NCBI RefSeq assembly: GCF_000719285.1
Contig: NZ_JOFS01000010.1
Coordinates: forward strand, 186,001 to 250,000
Direction of reading: 5' to 3'
DNA length: 64,000 bases
Source of the DNA: Streptomyces bicolor
GTDB lineage: Bacteria > Actinomycetota > Actinomycetes > Streptomycetales > Streptomycetaceae
The position numbers and the translations under genes were made by a program. Shown in pieces: positions 37,675 through 45,958 of the stretch (its first letter is position 1; each line of letters begins with the position of its first letter). The notes beneath the pieces were generated by a model that was given only the letters and a program-made list of their open reading frames with translations, was not told the DNA's origin and ran no database searches.

Positions 37675-38751
37675 ATGCGAGCAGCCGTACTGCACGAGAT
37701 CGGCCAGGACAAGCTCGAGATCCTCGACGACGTCGAGGCGGTGGGCTTTGGCCCCGGCAGGGTGAGGGTCCGGGTGCGGGCCACGGGGCTGTGCCACTCC
37801 GACCTGTCCGCGATGGCGGGGGTGCTTCCGCAGCCGGCGCCCTTCGTGCCGGGTCATGAGGGCGCCGGCGAGATACTCGAAGTCGGGGAAGGCGTACGGC
37901 ACCTGAAGCCCGGCGACCGCGTCGTCGTCTGCTGGCTCCCCGCCTGCGGTGCCTGCCCCGCCTGCAAACGTGGCCAGACCCAGCTGTGCCTGGCCGGGTT
38001 CATGAACGCCGGCACCCCCAACTTCAAGCGCCCCGGCGGTGACGTCTTCGGCTTCGCCGGCACCGGCACCTTCACCGAGGAGGTCGTCGTCGACGCCGGC
38101 TGCGCGGTGCCGATCCCCGACGACGTCCCCTTCGACATCGCCGCCCTCATCGGCTGCGGGGTCACCACAGGACTCGGCGCCGCGCTCAACACCGCCGACG
38201 TGGCGGCCGGTTCGTCCGTCGCCGTCATCGGCTGCGGCGGCGTCGGCATCTCCGCGATCCAGGGCGCCCGGCTCAAGGGGGCCGCCGAGATCGTCGCCGT
38301 CGACCCGGTCGCCTCGCGCCGCGAGTCCGCCCTCAAGTTCGGTGCCACCAGGGCCGTTTCGCCGGACGAGCTGGCCGACGCCAAGCAGCAGGTCACCGCC
38401 GGCGAGGGCTTCGACTACGTCTTCGAGGTCGTCGGCAAGTCGGCCACCGCCCGGACGGCGTACGAGAACACCCGGCGCGGCGGCACGCTCGTGATCGTCG
38501 GCGCGGGCGCCATGGACGACTTCCTCCAGCTCAACATGTTCGAGCTGTTCTTCGACGAGAAGCGGATCCTGCCGTCCATGTACGGCGGCGGCGACGTCCT
38601 GAGCTCCTACGAGCGGACGGTCGCGCTCTGGCGCGCCGGCCGCATCGACCTGGCCGGCCTGATCACCCACCGCGTGCCGCTCGCCGACATCAACGAGGCC
38701 CTGGATCAGATGCGCACGGGCACGGCGCTGCGTACGTGCATCGAGATCTGA
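37675..38751 (+). CDS. Zinc-dependent alcohol dehydrogenase
   Basis: A 358-residue medium-chain dehydrogenase. Catalytic zinc ligands are in TGLCHSDLSAM and VPGHEGAGEI. Structural zinc cysteines are in PACGACPACKRGQTQLC, the NAD site is VAVIGCGGVGISAIQGARL and the catalytic-zinc cysteine is in LIGCGVTTGLGAAL. It oxidises a primary or secondary alcohol. It starts 49 bases after the MaoC stop and its end is 11 bases before the SDR start, so the three form one operon. Together with the P450 it could convert a terminal hydroxyl to an aldehyde that the ALDH then oxidises (inference). Confidence 0.92.
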   Translation: MRAAVLHEIGQDKLEILDDVEAVGFGPGRVRVRVRATGLCHSDLSAMAGVLPQPAPFVPGHEGAGEILEVGEGVRHLKPGDRVVVCWLPACGACPACKRGQTQLCLAGFMNAGTPNFKRPGGDVFGFAGTGTFTEEVVVDAGCAVPIPDDVPFDIAALIGCGVTTGLGAALNTADVAAGSSVAVIGCGGVGISAIQGARLKGAAEIVAVDPVASRRESALKFGATRAVSPDELADAKQQVTAGEGFDYVFEVVGKSATARTAYENTRRGGTLVIVGAGAMDDFLQLNMFELFFDEKRILPSMYGGGDVLSSYERTVALWRAGRIDLAGLITHRVPLADINEALDQMRTGTALRTCIEI

Positions 38752-38762
38752 CGGGAGTGCGT

Positions 38763-39701
38763 GTGTCGCTGCCACTTGAGGGACTGTCCGCCATCGTCAC
38801 CGGCGCCGGCCGCGGTCTGGGCCGGGCCGAGGCACTGGAGCTCGCCCGGCTCGGCGCGGCGGTCGTCGTCAACGACTACGGACGGCCCGGACGGGACGGT
38901 TCGGGGGAGGCCTCCGCAGGCCCCGCCGAGCAGGTCGCCGCCGAGATCCGCGCGGCGGGGGGCAAGGCCCTCGCCCACACCGGGGACGTCGCCGACCACC
39001 AACAGGCCGCCGCACTGGTCCAGTTGGCGATCACCGAGTTCGGCAAGCTGGACATCCTCGTCAACAACGCGGGCATCCTGCGCGACCGCATGGTCTTCTC
39101 CATGTCGGAGGAGGAGTGGGACTCGGTCATCCGGGTCCACCTCAAGGGCCACTTCAACACCACCCGCTTCGCCGCCGCGCACTGGCGCGAGCGGTCCAAG
39201 GCGGTGGGCGGGCCGGTGTACGGACGGATCGTGAACACCTCGTCGGAGGCGTTCCTCGCCGGATCCGCCGGGCAGCCCAACTACGCGGCGGCCAAGGGCG
39301 GAATCGTCGGGCTCACCACCTCCACGGCCCTCGCGCTCGCCAAGTACGGCGTGACCGCGAACGCGATCTGCCCACGTGCCCGCACCCGTATGACCGAGGA
39401 CGTCTTCGCGGGCCTCCAACAGCCGCAGGACGGCCTCGACCCCCTCGCCCCCGAGCATGTCGCCCCGCTCGTCGGCTACTTGGCCGCACCGGCCGCCGCC
39501 CGCGTCAACGGCCAGCTGCTCGTCGTGCACGGCGGCATGGTGGCGATCGTCGAACGGCCGCGAGTGTCCGCGAAGTTCGACAGCAAGCAGGAGGCTTTCA
39601 CGTACGACGAGCTGGACGCCCTGCTCACCGCGCACTACGCGCAGCGGCCGGCGGGGGAGACGTTCGGGGCGGCAGAGGTCCTGGCGCTGAAACGCGGGTA
39701 G
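38763..39701 (+). CDS. SDR, 3-hydroxyacyl-CoA dehydrogenase of the MFE-2 type
   Basis: A 312-residue SDR with IVTGAGRGLGRAEALELARL, then VVVNDYGRPGRDGSGEAS (the long insert typical of multifunctional-enzyme-2/17beta-HSD4 dehydrogenases). Further motifs are LVNNAGILRDRM, the catalytic Ser in IVNTSSEAF and PNYAAAKGGIVGL for YxxxK. It oxidises the 3R-hydroxyacyl-CoA produced by the MaoC hydratase, so the two genes together equal an MFE-2 enzyme. The GTG at 38763 is supported by GGGAG upstream and by SLPLEGLSAIVTGAG directly after it. Confidence 0.9.
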   Translation: MSLPLEGLSAIVTGAGRGLGRAEALELARLGAAVVVNDYGRPGRDGSGEASAGPAEQVAAEIRAAGGKALAHTGDVADHQQAAALVQLAITEFGKLDILVNNAGILRDRMVFSMSEEEWDSVIRVHLKGHFNTTRFAAAHWRERSKAVGGPVYGRIVNTSSEAFLAGSAGQPNYAAAKGGIVGLTTSTALALAKYGVTANAICPRARTRMTEDVFAGLQQPQDGLDPLAPEHVAPLVGYLAAPAAARVNGQLLVVHGGMVAIVERPRVSAKFDSKQEAFTYDELDALLTAHYAQRPAGETFGAAEVLALKRG

Positions 39702-39720
39702 GCGGCGGGTAGGTACGGCA

Positions 39721-39753
39721 ACGGCCCTGTCCCTCGAGGAGGAACAGGGCCGT
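39721..39753. terminator. Bidirectional stem-loop between the SDR and the small minus-strand gene
   Basis: Perfect 10-base arms ACGGCCCTGT and ACAGGGCCGT flank a 13-base loop. It lies 19 bases after the SDR stop and 21 bases before the end of the convergent small gene, so it can serve both. Confidence 0.75.
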
Positions 39754-39774
39754 CGCAGTCGTCGGCGCCCGGTG

Positions 39775-39939
39775 TCAGGCTGCTGACTCGGTCTCCTCGG
39801 CCGGCTTGCGGTGACGGCCGCGGGGAGCCGTCTCGCTGTCGTGGGACGACACCGGACCCCGGTGCCTGCCGTGGCCGGCAGCCTTCTGAACGTCGTGAAC
39901 GTCGGCCGGCCCCGGCTGGGTCGTGCTGGCGTTGCTCAT
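39775..39939 (-). CDS. Small basic conserved protein
   Basis: A 54-residue hydrophilic protein, MSNASTTQPGPADVHDVQKA continuing AGHGRHRGPVSSHDSETAPR and GRHRKPAEETESAA. The duplicated GRHR-P motif and charged composition suggest a disordered nucleic-acid or protein binder. From memory, similar 50-residue proteins occur in many Streptomyces. GAGTTTTCC before the ATG gives no strong ribosome site, but a terminator directly follows the gene. Function unknown. Confidence 0.65.
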   Translation of the reverse strand: MSNASTTQPGPADVHDVQKAAGHGRHRGPVSSHDSETAPRGRHRKPAEETESAA

Positions 39940-40034
39940 CGGAAAACTCACCCCGTCAACATGATCTTTCTTACAGCCGGGCGAGTTTAACCGGACGACC
40001 ACGGGCCGAATCCAGACGGCCACGCCAACCGCCA

Positions 40035-41189
40035 CTACTTCGTTACAAGACCGCCCAACGGCGCTTGCTGCAACGGCACGGGACGGGGCGCGACAGGACC
40101 CGGAGGCTCCTTTTCCACCGCCGTGGAAGACCTCGACTCCGGTTCTGCTTCCGGTCCTTCCTCCGGCGACGGCAACCCCACCCGCGCCACTCCACACCTC
40201 ACCTCCCGCGTGGCATACGGCAGTTGAAGCACCCCGTCCCGAGTCCACAACCCGGCACCCGCCAACCACCCCTCGGGCGCCGGAAGATGACGAACCCGCC
40301 GTTCGGCCGGCCGCCACACCCCGACCCAGCTCCCCACCGGCCCGGCGATGCGCAGCGCCACCCCACAGCTCTCCGGCGTCAGCACCTGCCCCGGCTGGAT
40401 CGCGAACGGCGTCACCGCGCACTCCGCCATCCGCAGGCACTCCGGGAAACGCACCGGCAGCGTGCTGCCCAGCACCCCCCAGCCCAACCGTTCCTGCCCC
40501 GGCGACGGCGCGTCCGACCGGATCAGCAGCAGCCCGCTGTCCGGGTCGGCGAGCAGCAACCGGTCGTCGCTGCCGTCCGCGATCTGCAACAGCGGCGACA
40601 CCTCGCCGCCCCGCCCCAGGTCCACCACGACGGCTTTCGTACGGCCCCCGGACTCCCGGTCGAGGGCCAGCATCCGCCCGCCCCGGTCCAGCCACACCCC
40701 GCCCGAGCAACGCCCCGGCACCTGCGCGACCTGCTCGGGCCCGAAGGCGCCCCCCGCCACCAGCCACACCGCGCTGGAGCGCCGGCCCACCGCGAGGGCG
40801 TACGCCTTGTCGCCGCCCGGCGCCGGGGGCAGCAGTCGCAGCCGGGCACCCTCCTCCGGGCACTGGACCGCGCCCAGCGGCAGCTCGCCGGTGCCGGGCC
40901 CGGTCGGGTACAGCAGCGAGAAGACGTGCCGTCCGTCGGTCGGGCGGCGGATGAGGACCCGCCCGTCGCCCATGGGCTGCACCTCGGTGCCGGGCTCCTC
41001 CGGCTGGTGGGCGGGCAGCGGCACGGCGTAGGGCTCGGGGCCGTCCAGGGTCCAGCGCTCCGGGAACCAGCAGTCACCGTTCAGCGCGAGGCGGGCGGCG
41101 TAGGAACCGTCCGCCGTGATGGTGCATTCCGCCCGAGGCGCGTCGCCGTTGTCGGACTCCGCCGCGGGCTCGATCGCACAGGCCGTCAT
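40035..41189 (-). CDS. Hypothetical beta-rich protein
   Basis: A 384-residue protein with no signal peptide. It has repeated short beta-like units (GGDKAYALAVGRRSSAVWLV, DRGGRMLALDRESGGRTKAV, DRLLLADPDSGLLLIRSDAP), suggesting a propeller-type fold, and a charged, Pro/Glu-rich C-terminal tail. Start MTACAIEPAAESDNGD at 41189. Family not recognised. It is divergent from the Nif3 gene. Confidence 0.75.
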   Translation of the reverse strand: MTACAIEPAAESDNGDAPRAECTITADGSYAARLALNGDCWFPERWTLDGPEPYAVPLPAHQPEEPGTEVQPMGDGRVLIRRPTDGRHVFSLLYPTGPGTGELPLGAVQCPEEGARLRLLPPAPGGDKAYALAVGRRSSAVWLVAGGAFGPEQVAQVPGRCSGGVWLDRGGRMLALDRESGGRTKAVVVDLGRGGEVSPLLQIADGSDDRLLLADPDSGLLLIRSDAPSPGQERLGWGVLGSTLPVRFPECLRMAECAVTPFAIQPGQVLTPESCGVALRIAGPVGSWVGVWRPAERRVRHLPAPEGWLAGAGLWTRDGVLQLPYATREVRCGVARVGLPSPEEGPEAEPESRSSTAVEKEPPGPVAPRPVPLQQAPLGGLVTK

Positions 41190-41459
41190 CGTCCGGTCAC
41201 CTCCAGTGACGAAGCTAGTTTTCGCACGCACAGGCGGGGGATCGGCGGGCTGTCCCTTCACACAAAGGGGTGGCCGAGGAACGATTCGCCTGAGGAAACG
41301 GGGGTGGTTGTGCTGAGCGGAGCGAGGGTGGCCCCGGGTGGCCACCGGGTCGCGAAGGCGGGGTCGACGGCGGCGACGACGACGGGGACGATGACGGGGT
41401 CCATCCCACGGCTCCGGCGCCGGTACAGCCGTACGGAACAGCCAGGTAGCCTGTCCTTC

Positions 41460-42317
41460 GTGCCCCGTCTGTCTGAAGTCATCGCCGCGCTGGAGAACCT
41501 GTGGCCCGCCGAGCGGGCCGAGTCCTGGGACGCGGTCGGCACCGTCGTGGGCGACCCCGACCAGGAGGTTTCCCGGGTCCTGTTCGCCGTCGACCCGGTC
41601 CAGGAGATCGTGGACGAGGCGGTGAAGCTCGACGCCGACCTGCTGGTCACCCACCACCCGCTCTATCTGCGCGGCACGACGACGGTCGCGGCGACGCACT
41701 TCAAGGGCCGGGTCGTCCACACCCTCATCAAGAACGACATCGCCCTGCACGTGGCGCACACCAACGCCGACACAGCCGACCCCGGAGTCAGCGACGCGCT
41801 GGCCGGGGCGCTGGACCTGCGTGTTGTACGCCCCCTGGTGCCCGACCCGACGGACCCGGACGGCCGCCGCGGCCTCGGCCGTGTCTGCGAGCTCGACCAC
41901 CCGCTGACCGTCCGCGAACTTGCCGCACGGGCCGCCGAGCGGCTGCCCGCCACCGCGCAGGGCATCCGCGTGGCCGGTGACCCCGAGGCGACGGTCCGTA
42001 CGATCGCCGTGAGCGGCGGCTCCGGCGACAGCCTCTTCGACCAGGTACGGGCGGTCGGCGTGGACGCCTTCCTCACCGCGGACCTCCGCCACCACCCGGC
42101 GTCCGAGGCCGTGGCCCACACTCCTCTCGCGCTGCTCGACGCGGCGCACTGGGCCACCGAATGGCCCTGGTGCGAGCTGGCCGCCGCCCAGCTCGACGAG
42201 ATCTCCGACCGGCACGGATGGGACCTGCGCGTCCACGTCTCGAAGACGGTCACCGACCCCTGGACCGCCCACGCGGCGTCCAACCCGCCCACTAGCACTA
42301 CTGGAGCCCCCAACTGA
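41460..42317 (+). CDS. Nif3-like dinuclear metal centre protein (GTP cyclohydrolase 1 type 2 family)
   Basis: A 285-residue Nif3/YbgI-family protein. Metal-binding motifs are DADLLVTHHPLYLRG (HH), ALHVAHTNADTADPGVSDAL and, near the end, DAFLTADLRHHPASEA and DAAHWATEWP. It forms a hexameric toroid with two metal ions; the cellular role is uncertain. GTG at 41460 precedes PRLSEVIAALENLWP. Its TGA overlaps the CTG start of the zinc-ribbon gene, a conserved actinomycete gene pair. Confidence 0.92.
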   Translation: MPRLSEVIAALENLWPAERAESWDAVGTVVGDPDQEVSRVLFAVDPVQEIVDEAVKLDADLLVTHHPLYLRGTTTVAATHFKGRVVHTLIKNDIALHVAHTNADTADPGVSDALAGALDLRVVRPLVPDPTDPDGRRGLGRVCELDHPLTVRELAARAAERLPATAQGIRVAGDPEATVRTIAVSGGSGDSLFDQVRAVGVDAFLTADLRHHPASEAVAHTPLALLDAAHWATEWPWCELAAAQLDEISDRHGWDLRVHVSKTVTDPWTAHAASNPPTSTTGAPN

Positions 42318-43057
42318 ACGCCGCGCCGGCCGACCAGATCCGACTCCTCGACGTCCAGGCACTCGACGTCCGCCTCCAGCAGCTCGCGCACAAGCGGAGG
42401 TCGCTGCCCGAGCACGCCGAGATCGAGTCGCTGACCAAGGACCACACCCAGCTGCGCGACCTGCTCGTGGCCGCGCAGACCGAGGAGAGCGACTGCGCCC
42501 GCGAGCAGACCAAGGCCGAGCAGGACGTGGACCAGGTGCGCCAGCGCGCCGCCCGCGACCAGCAGCGCCTGGACTCCGGCGCCATCACCTCCCCCAAGGA
42601 CCTGGAGAACCTCCAGCACGAGATCGCCTCCCTCGCCAAGCGCCAGGGCGACCTCGAGGACGTCGTCCTGGAGGTCATGGAGCGCCGTGAGTCCGCGCAG
42701 GAGCGGGTCGCCGAGCTGACCGAGCGGGTCGGTGCCGTGCAGGGGAAGGTCGACGACGCGACCGCGCGCCGGGACGCCGCGTTCGAGGAGATCGACGGCG
42801 AGGTGGCCACAGTGACCAAGGAGCGCGAGGTCATCGCGGGTTCGATTCCCGCGGATCTCCTCAAGCTCTACGACAAGCTGCGCGAGCAGCAGGGCGGCAT
42901 CGGCGCGGCCAAGCTGTACCAGCGCACCTGCCAGGGCTGCCGCCAGGAACTGTCGATCACGGACATCAACGAGATCCGCGCGGCCGCCCCGGACACGGTG
43001 GTGCGCTGCGAGAACTGCCGCCGCATCCTGGTGCGTACGGCCGAGTCGGGCCTCTAG
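42314..43057 (+). CDS. Coiled-coil zinc-ribbon protein (Rv2229c/SCO2300-like)
   Basis: A 247-residue protein. A long antiparallel coiled coil (about residues 5-185, for example LQQLAHKRRSLPEHAEIESL and KEREVIAGSIPADLLKLYDK) is followed by a C4 zinc ribbon, TCQGCRQELSIT with VVRCENCRRILV. It probably acts in RNA or translation-linked processes, being coupled to Nif3 and RNase H genes. The best start is CTG at 42314, giving LNAAPADQIRLLDVQALDVR and a 4-base overlap with the Nif3 stop; no ATG, GTG or TTG occurs close by in frame. Confidence 0.88.
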   Translation: MNAAPADQIRLLDVQALDVRLQQLAHKRRSLPEHAEIESLTKDHTQLRDLLVAAQTEESDCAREQTKAEQDVDQVRQRAARDQQRLDSGAITSPKDLENLQHEIASLAKRQGDLEDVVLEVMERRESAQERVAELTERVGAVQGKVDDATARRDAAFEEIDGEVATVTKEREVIAGSIPADLLKLYDKLREQQGGIGAAKLYQRTCQGCRQELSITDINEIRAAAPDTVVRCENCRRILVRTAESGL

Positions 43058-43068
43058 GAGACTGTGCC

Positions 43069-44397
43069 GTGCGGGAGTTCATCGTCGAGGCCGACGGCGG
43101 GTCACGGGGCAACCCGGGGCCCGCGGGCTACGGCGCGGTCGTGATCGACGCGGCGACGGGCCAGACGCTGGCCGAGGCGGCCGAGTACATCGGCGTCGCC
43201 ACGAACAACGTCGCCGAGTACCGGGGCCTGCTCGCGGGCCTGCGGGCGGCGCACGAACTGGACCCCACGGCCGCGGTCCACGTCCGCATGGACTCCAAGC
43301 TGGTCATCGAGCAGATGACGGGCCGCTGGAAGATCAAGCACCCCGACATGAAGCCGCTGGCGTTCGAGGCGGCGCGGATCTTCCCGGCTCCTCAGGTGAC
43401 GTACGAGTGGATCCCGCGAGAGCAGAACAAGCACGCGGACCGGCTGGCCAACGAGGCGATGGACGCCGGGAAGCGCGGCGAGCAGTGGTCGGCGGCGGCT
43501 TCCACGGCGGAGCTGGCGGCGGCTGACGCGAGGGCCGCGAGGGCCGCGAAGGCCGCGAAGGCGGCGGTCGAACCTGAGCCGTCCGGCCCACCGGGAGACG
43601 CGACCGCAGGCGCGGCCCGGGCGCGCGCGGCACTGGCGGAGGGACGGACCTCGACCCCCGCGTCCTCGACCCCTGCCCCCGCTGCCGCCGCCCCCACCAA
43701 GGCCGAGGCCGATGTCAGGGCGGCACGCACCGTGGCCACGCCCTCGTCCGGCTGGGCCCCCGCCGACATGGGCGCCCCCGCCACCTTCGTACTGCTCCGC
43801 CACGGCGAGACCCCCCTCACCCCCCAGAAGCGGTTCTCCGGCAGCGGCGGTACCGATCCGTCCCTGTCCGACGTCGGCCGCGAGCAGGCCGAGCGTGTCG
43901 GTGCCGCCCTGGCCAGGCGCGGCACGATCCAGCACATCCTCGCCTCGCCCCTGACCCGTACCCGGGAGACCGCCGGCATCGTCGCCGCCCGCCTCGGCCT
44001 CGACGTGACCGTTGACGACGGCCTGATCGAGACCGACTTCGGCGCCTGGGAGGGCCTCACCTTCGGCGAGGTCCGCGAGCGCTACCCCGACGACCTCAAC
44101 GCCTGGCTCGCGGACCCGGACGCCCGCCCCACCGGCAACGGCGAGAGCTTCGCGGCCACCGCCACCCGCATAGCCGCCACCCGCGACAAGCTGATCGCGG
44201 CGTACACCGGCCGTACGGTCCTCCTCGTCACGCACGTCACCCCGATCAAGACGTTCGTACGCCTCGCCCTGGGCGCCCCGCCCGAGTCCCTGTTCCGCAT
44301 GGAACTCTCGGCGGCCTCCCTCTCGGCGGTGGCGTACTACGCCGACGGCAACGCGAGCGTACGGCTCTTCAACGACACGTCACACCTGCGCCCCTGA
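43069..44397 (+). CDS. Bifunctional RNase H / acid phosphatase
   Basis: A 442-residue fusion. Residues 1-140 are RNase HI (FIVEADGGSRGNPGPAGYGA, HVRMDSKLVIEQM, EQNKHADRLANEAMD). An Ala-rich linker spans about 145-235. The rest is a histidine phosphatase with FVLLRHGETPLTPQKRFSGS, a second RHG-partner pattern in LLVTHVTPIKTFV and the ETDFGAWEGL motif. This is the actinobacterial Rv2228c architecture, in which RNase H removes RNA in RNA-DNA hybrids and the phosphatase acts on alpha-ribazole-like substrates. GTG at 43069, 11 bases after the zinc-ribbon stop. Confidence 0.95.
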   Translation: MREFIVEADGGSRGNPGPAGYGAVVIDAATGQTLAEAAEYIGVATNNVAEYRGLLAGLRAAHELDPTAAVHVRMDSKLVIEQMTGRWKIKHPDMKPLAFEAARIFPAPQVTYEWIPREQNKHADRLANEAMDAGKRGEQWSAAASTAELAAADARAARAAKAAKAAVEPEPSGPPGDATAGAARARAALAEGRTSTPASSTPAPAAAAPTKAEADVRAARTVATPSSGWAPADMGAPATFVLLRHGETPLTPQKRFSGSGGTDPSLSDVGREQAERVGAALARRGTIQHILASPLTRTRETAGIVAARLGLDVTVDDGLIETDFGAWEGLTFGEVRERYPDDLNAWLADPDARPTGNGESFAATATRIAATRDKLIAAYTGRTVLLVTHVTPIKTFVRLALGAPPESLFRMELSAASLSAVAYYADGNASVRLFNDTSHLRP

Positions 44398-45015
44398 CAC
44401 GCCCCTGAGCCCGGCGGCCTCCCGGGCCAGCCGCTCGACCCGCCCCCAGTCCCGCCCCGCCACCGCGTCCGCCGGCAGCATCCAAGTCCCGCCTACGCAG
44501 CCGACGTTGGGCAGGGACAGATACTCGGCCGCGTTCGCCGGACCGATACCCCCCGTCGGACAGAAGCGGGCCTGCGGCAGCGGCCCGGCGATCGACTTCA
44601 GATAGGCCGTACCGCCCGCCGCCTGCGCCGGGAAGAACTTCATCTCCCGCACGCCGCGTTCCAGCAGCGCCACGACCTCCGACACGGTCGACACCCCCGG
44701 CAGGAACGGCACCCCGGACGCCCGCATCGCCTCCAGCAGTACGTCGGTCCAGCCCGGGCTCACCAGAAACCGCGCCCCCGCCGCCACCGACGCCGTCACC
44801 TGCTCCGGCGTGACGACCGTCCCGGCTCCGACGACAGCCTCGGGCACCTCCCCGGCGATCGCCCGCACCGCATCCAGCGCGGCCGGCGTCCGCAACGTGA
44901 CCTCGATCGCGGGCAGCCCCCCGGCGACGAGCGCACGAGCGAGGGGCACGGCGTCGGAGGCGTCCTCGATGACGACGACGGGGACGACGGGGGCGAGGTC
45001 CAGCACGGATGTCAT
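44380..45015 (-). CDS. eda: 2-dehydro-3-deoxy-6-phosphogluconate aldolase (KDPG/KHG aldolase)
   Basis: A 211-residue class I aldolase with the base glutamate in GGLPAIEVTLRTPAALD, a phosphate site FCPTGGIGPANAAEYL and the Schiff-base lysine in REMKFFPAQAAGG. It splits KDPG to pyruvate and glyceraldehyde-3-phosphate in the Entner-Doudoroff or sugar-acid pathways. The ATG at 45015 begins MTSVLDLAPVVPVVVIED. Its 3' end overlaps the convergent RNase H gene by 18 bases. A perfect 14-base inverted repeat lies 21 bases upstream of its start, a likely operator. Confidence 0.9.
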   Translation of the reverse strand: MTSVLDLAPVVPVVVIEDASDAVPLARALVAGGLPAIEVTLRTPAALDAVRAIAGEVPEAVVGAGTVVTPEQVTASVAAGARFLVSPGWTDVLLEAMRASGVPFLPGVSTVSEVVALLERGVREMKFFPAQAAGGTAYLKSIAGPLPQARFCPTGGIGPANAAEYLSLPNVGCVGGTWMLPADAVAGRDWGRVERLAREAAGLRGVSGAQV

Positions 45016-45036
45016 GGCGACATCCTGCCGCCGCGG

Positions 45037-45070
45037 TGCAGTATGCGCAAAGGCCGTTGCGCATACTGCA
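45037..45070. promoter_or_regulatory. Perfect 14-base inverted repeat upstream of eda
   Basis: TGCAGTATGCGCAA, a 6-base spacer AGGCCG, then TTGCGCATACTGCA. It lies between eda and the yaaA gene (whose 3' end is 33 bases away) and can act only on eda as a promoter element. The symmetry and the TTGCGCA half-site suggest an operator for a dimeric regulator (Lrp/AsnC or GntR type; inference). Confidence 0.6.
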
Positions 45071-45102
45071 ATGGTGGCTATGAGGGTCCTCAAGCGAGGC
45101 GG

Positions 45103-45885
45103 CTAGTGGATCTCCTCCACCAGCACGTCCAACGACCAGGCAACCCCCGCCTTCGCAGGCTCCGTGGCCTCGACTTCGTACCCGAGATCCCGCAACGCCT
45201 CCACCAGCTCGGCCGGCCCCTTCGGCGCGGCCCCCGCCGACAGCAGACTCCGTACGATCCGCCCCTTCGTCGCCTTGTTGAAGTGGCTGACGACCTTCCG
45301 CGTCGGCGCGTGCAGCACCCGCACCGAAGCCGTCCGCCCGGCAACCTCACCCTTCGGCTTCCACGCCGCCGCGTACGCCGACGACCGCAGGTCCAGCACC
45401 AGCCCTCCCCCGGCGGCCTCGGGCAGCACATCCGCCATCGCCGCCCGCCAGTGCGCGCCGAGCGCCCCGAGGCCCGGGAGCTTGACGCCCATGGAGCAGC
45501 GATAGGAGGGGATGCGGTCATTGACGCCCACAGCCCCCCACAGCCCAGAGAAGACGAGCAGCGACCGGCCCGCCCGCCTCTTCGCCGCCGCGTCCAAAGA
45601 CGCCAGGTCGAGAGCGTCGTACAGCACGCCCGTATAGATCTCCCCGGCGGGCCGGGCCCCCGCCGTCCGCAGCTCGGCGTTCTTGGCGACCTCGCCGCGC
45701 AGCCCCTCGCTGAGCCCGAGTACGTCCCGCGCCTTGTCCTCGTCACCGCCGCACAGCTCGACCAGTTCACCGAGCACGGCCGCACGGGCGTCGGTGAGCC
45801 CGGGCAGCGACAGGGACTCCAGCTTCAGCGGGGCACCCCGACCGGACGAGGCCTTCCCCTCGGAAGGCGGCAGCAGGACAAGCAC
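45103..45885 (-). CDS. yaaA: Peroxide stress protein YaaA (DUF328)
   Basis: A 260-residue YaaA-family protein: VLVLLPPSEGKASSGRGAPL at the start, GEIYTGVLYDALDLASL, LLVFSGLWGAVGVNDRIPSY and HFNKATKGRIVRSLL. These proteins limit free iron and oxidative DNA damage after peroxide stress. GTG at 45885 is chosen because the conserved VLVLLPPSEGK directly follows. It is divergent from the RNB nuclease gene. Confidence 0.92.
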   Translation of the reverse strand: MLVLLPPSEGKASSGRGAPLKLESLSLPGLTDARAAVLGELVELCGGDEDKARDVLGLSEGLRGEVAKNAELRTAGARPAGEIYTGVLYDALDLASLDAAAKRRAGRSLLVFSGLWGAVGVNDRIPSYRCSMGVKLPGLGALGAHWRAAMADVLPEAAGGGLVLDLRSSAYAAAWKPKGEVAGRTASVRVLHAPTRKVVSHFNKATKGRIVRSLLSAGAAPKGPAELVEALRDLGYEVEATEPAKAGVAWSLDVLVEEIH

Positions 45886-45958
45886 ACGTACTCCTTCAAT
45901 CGAACTCCGCCACAGGGTACGGCGTGCCACCCGACGGGGCCCGCCCTACGCTCGTCGT

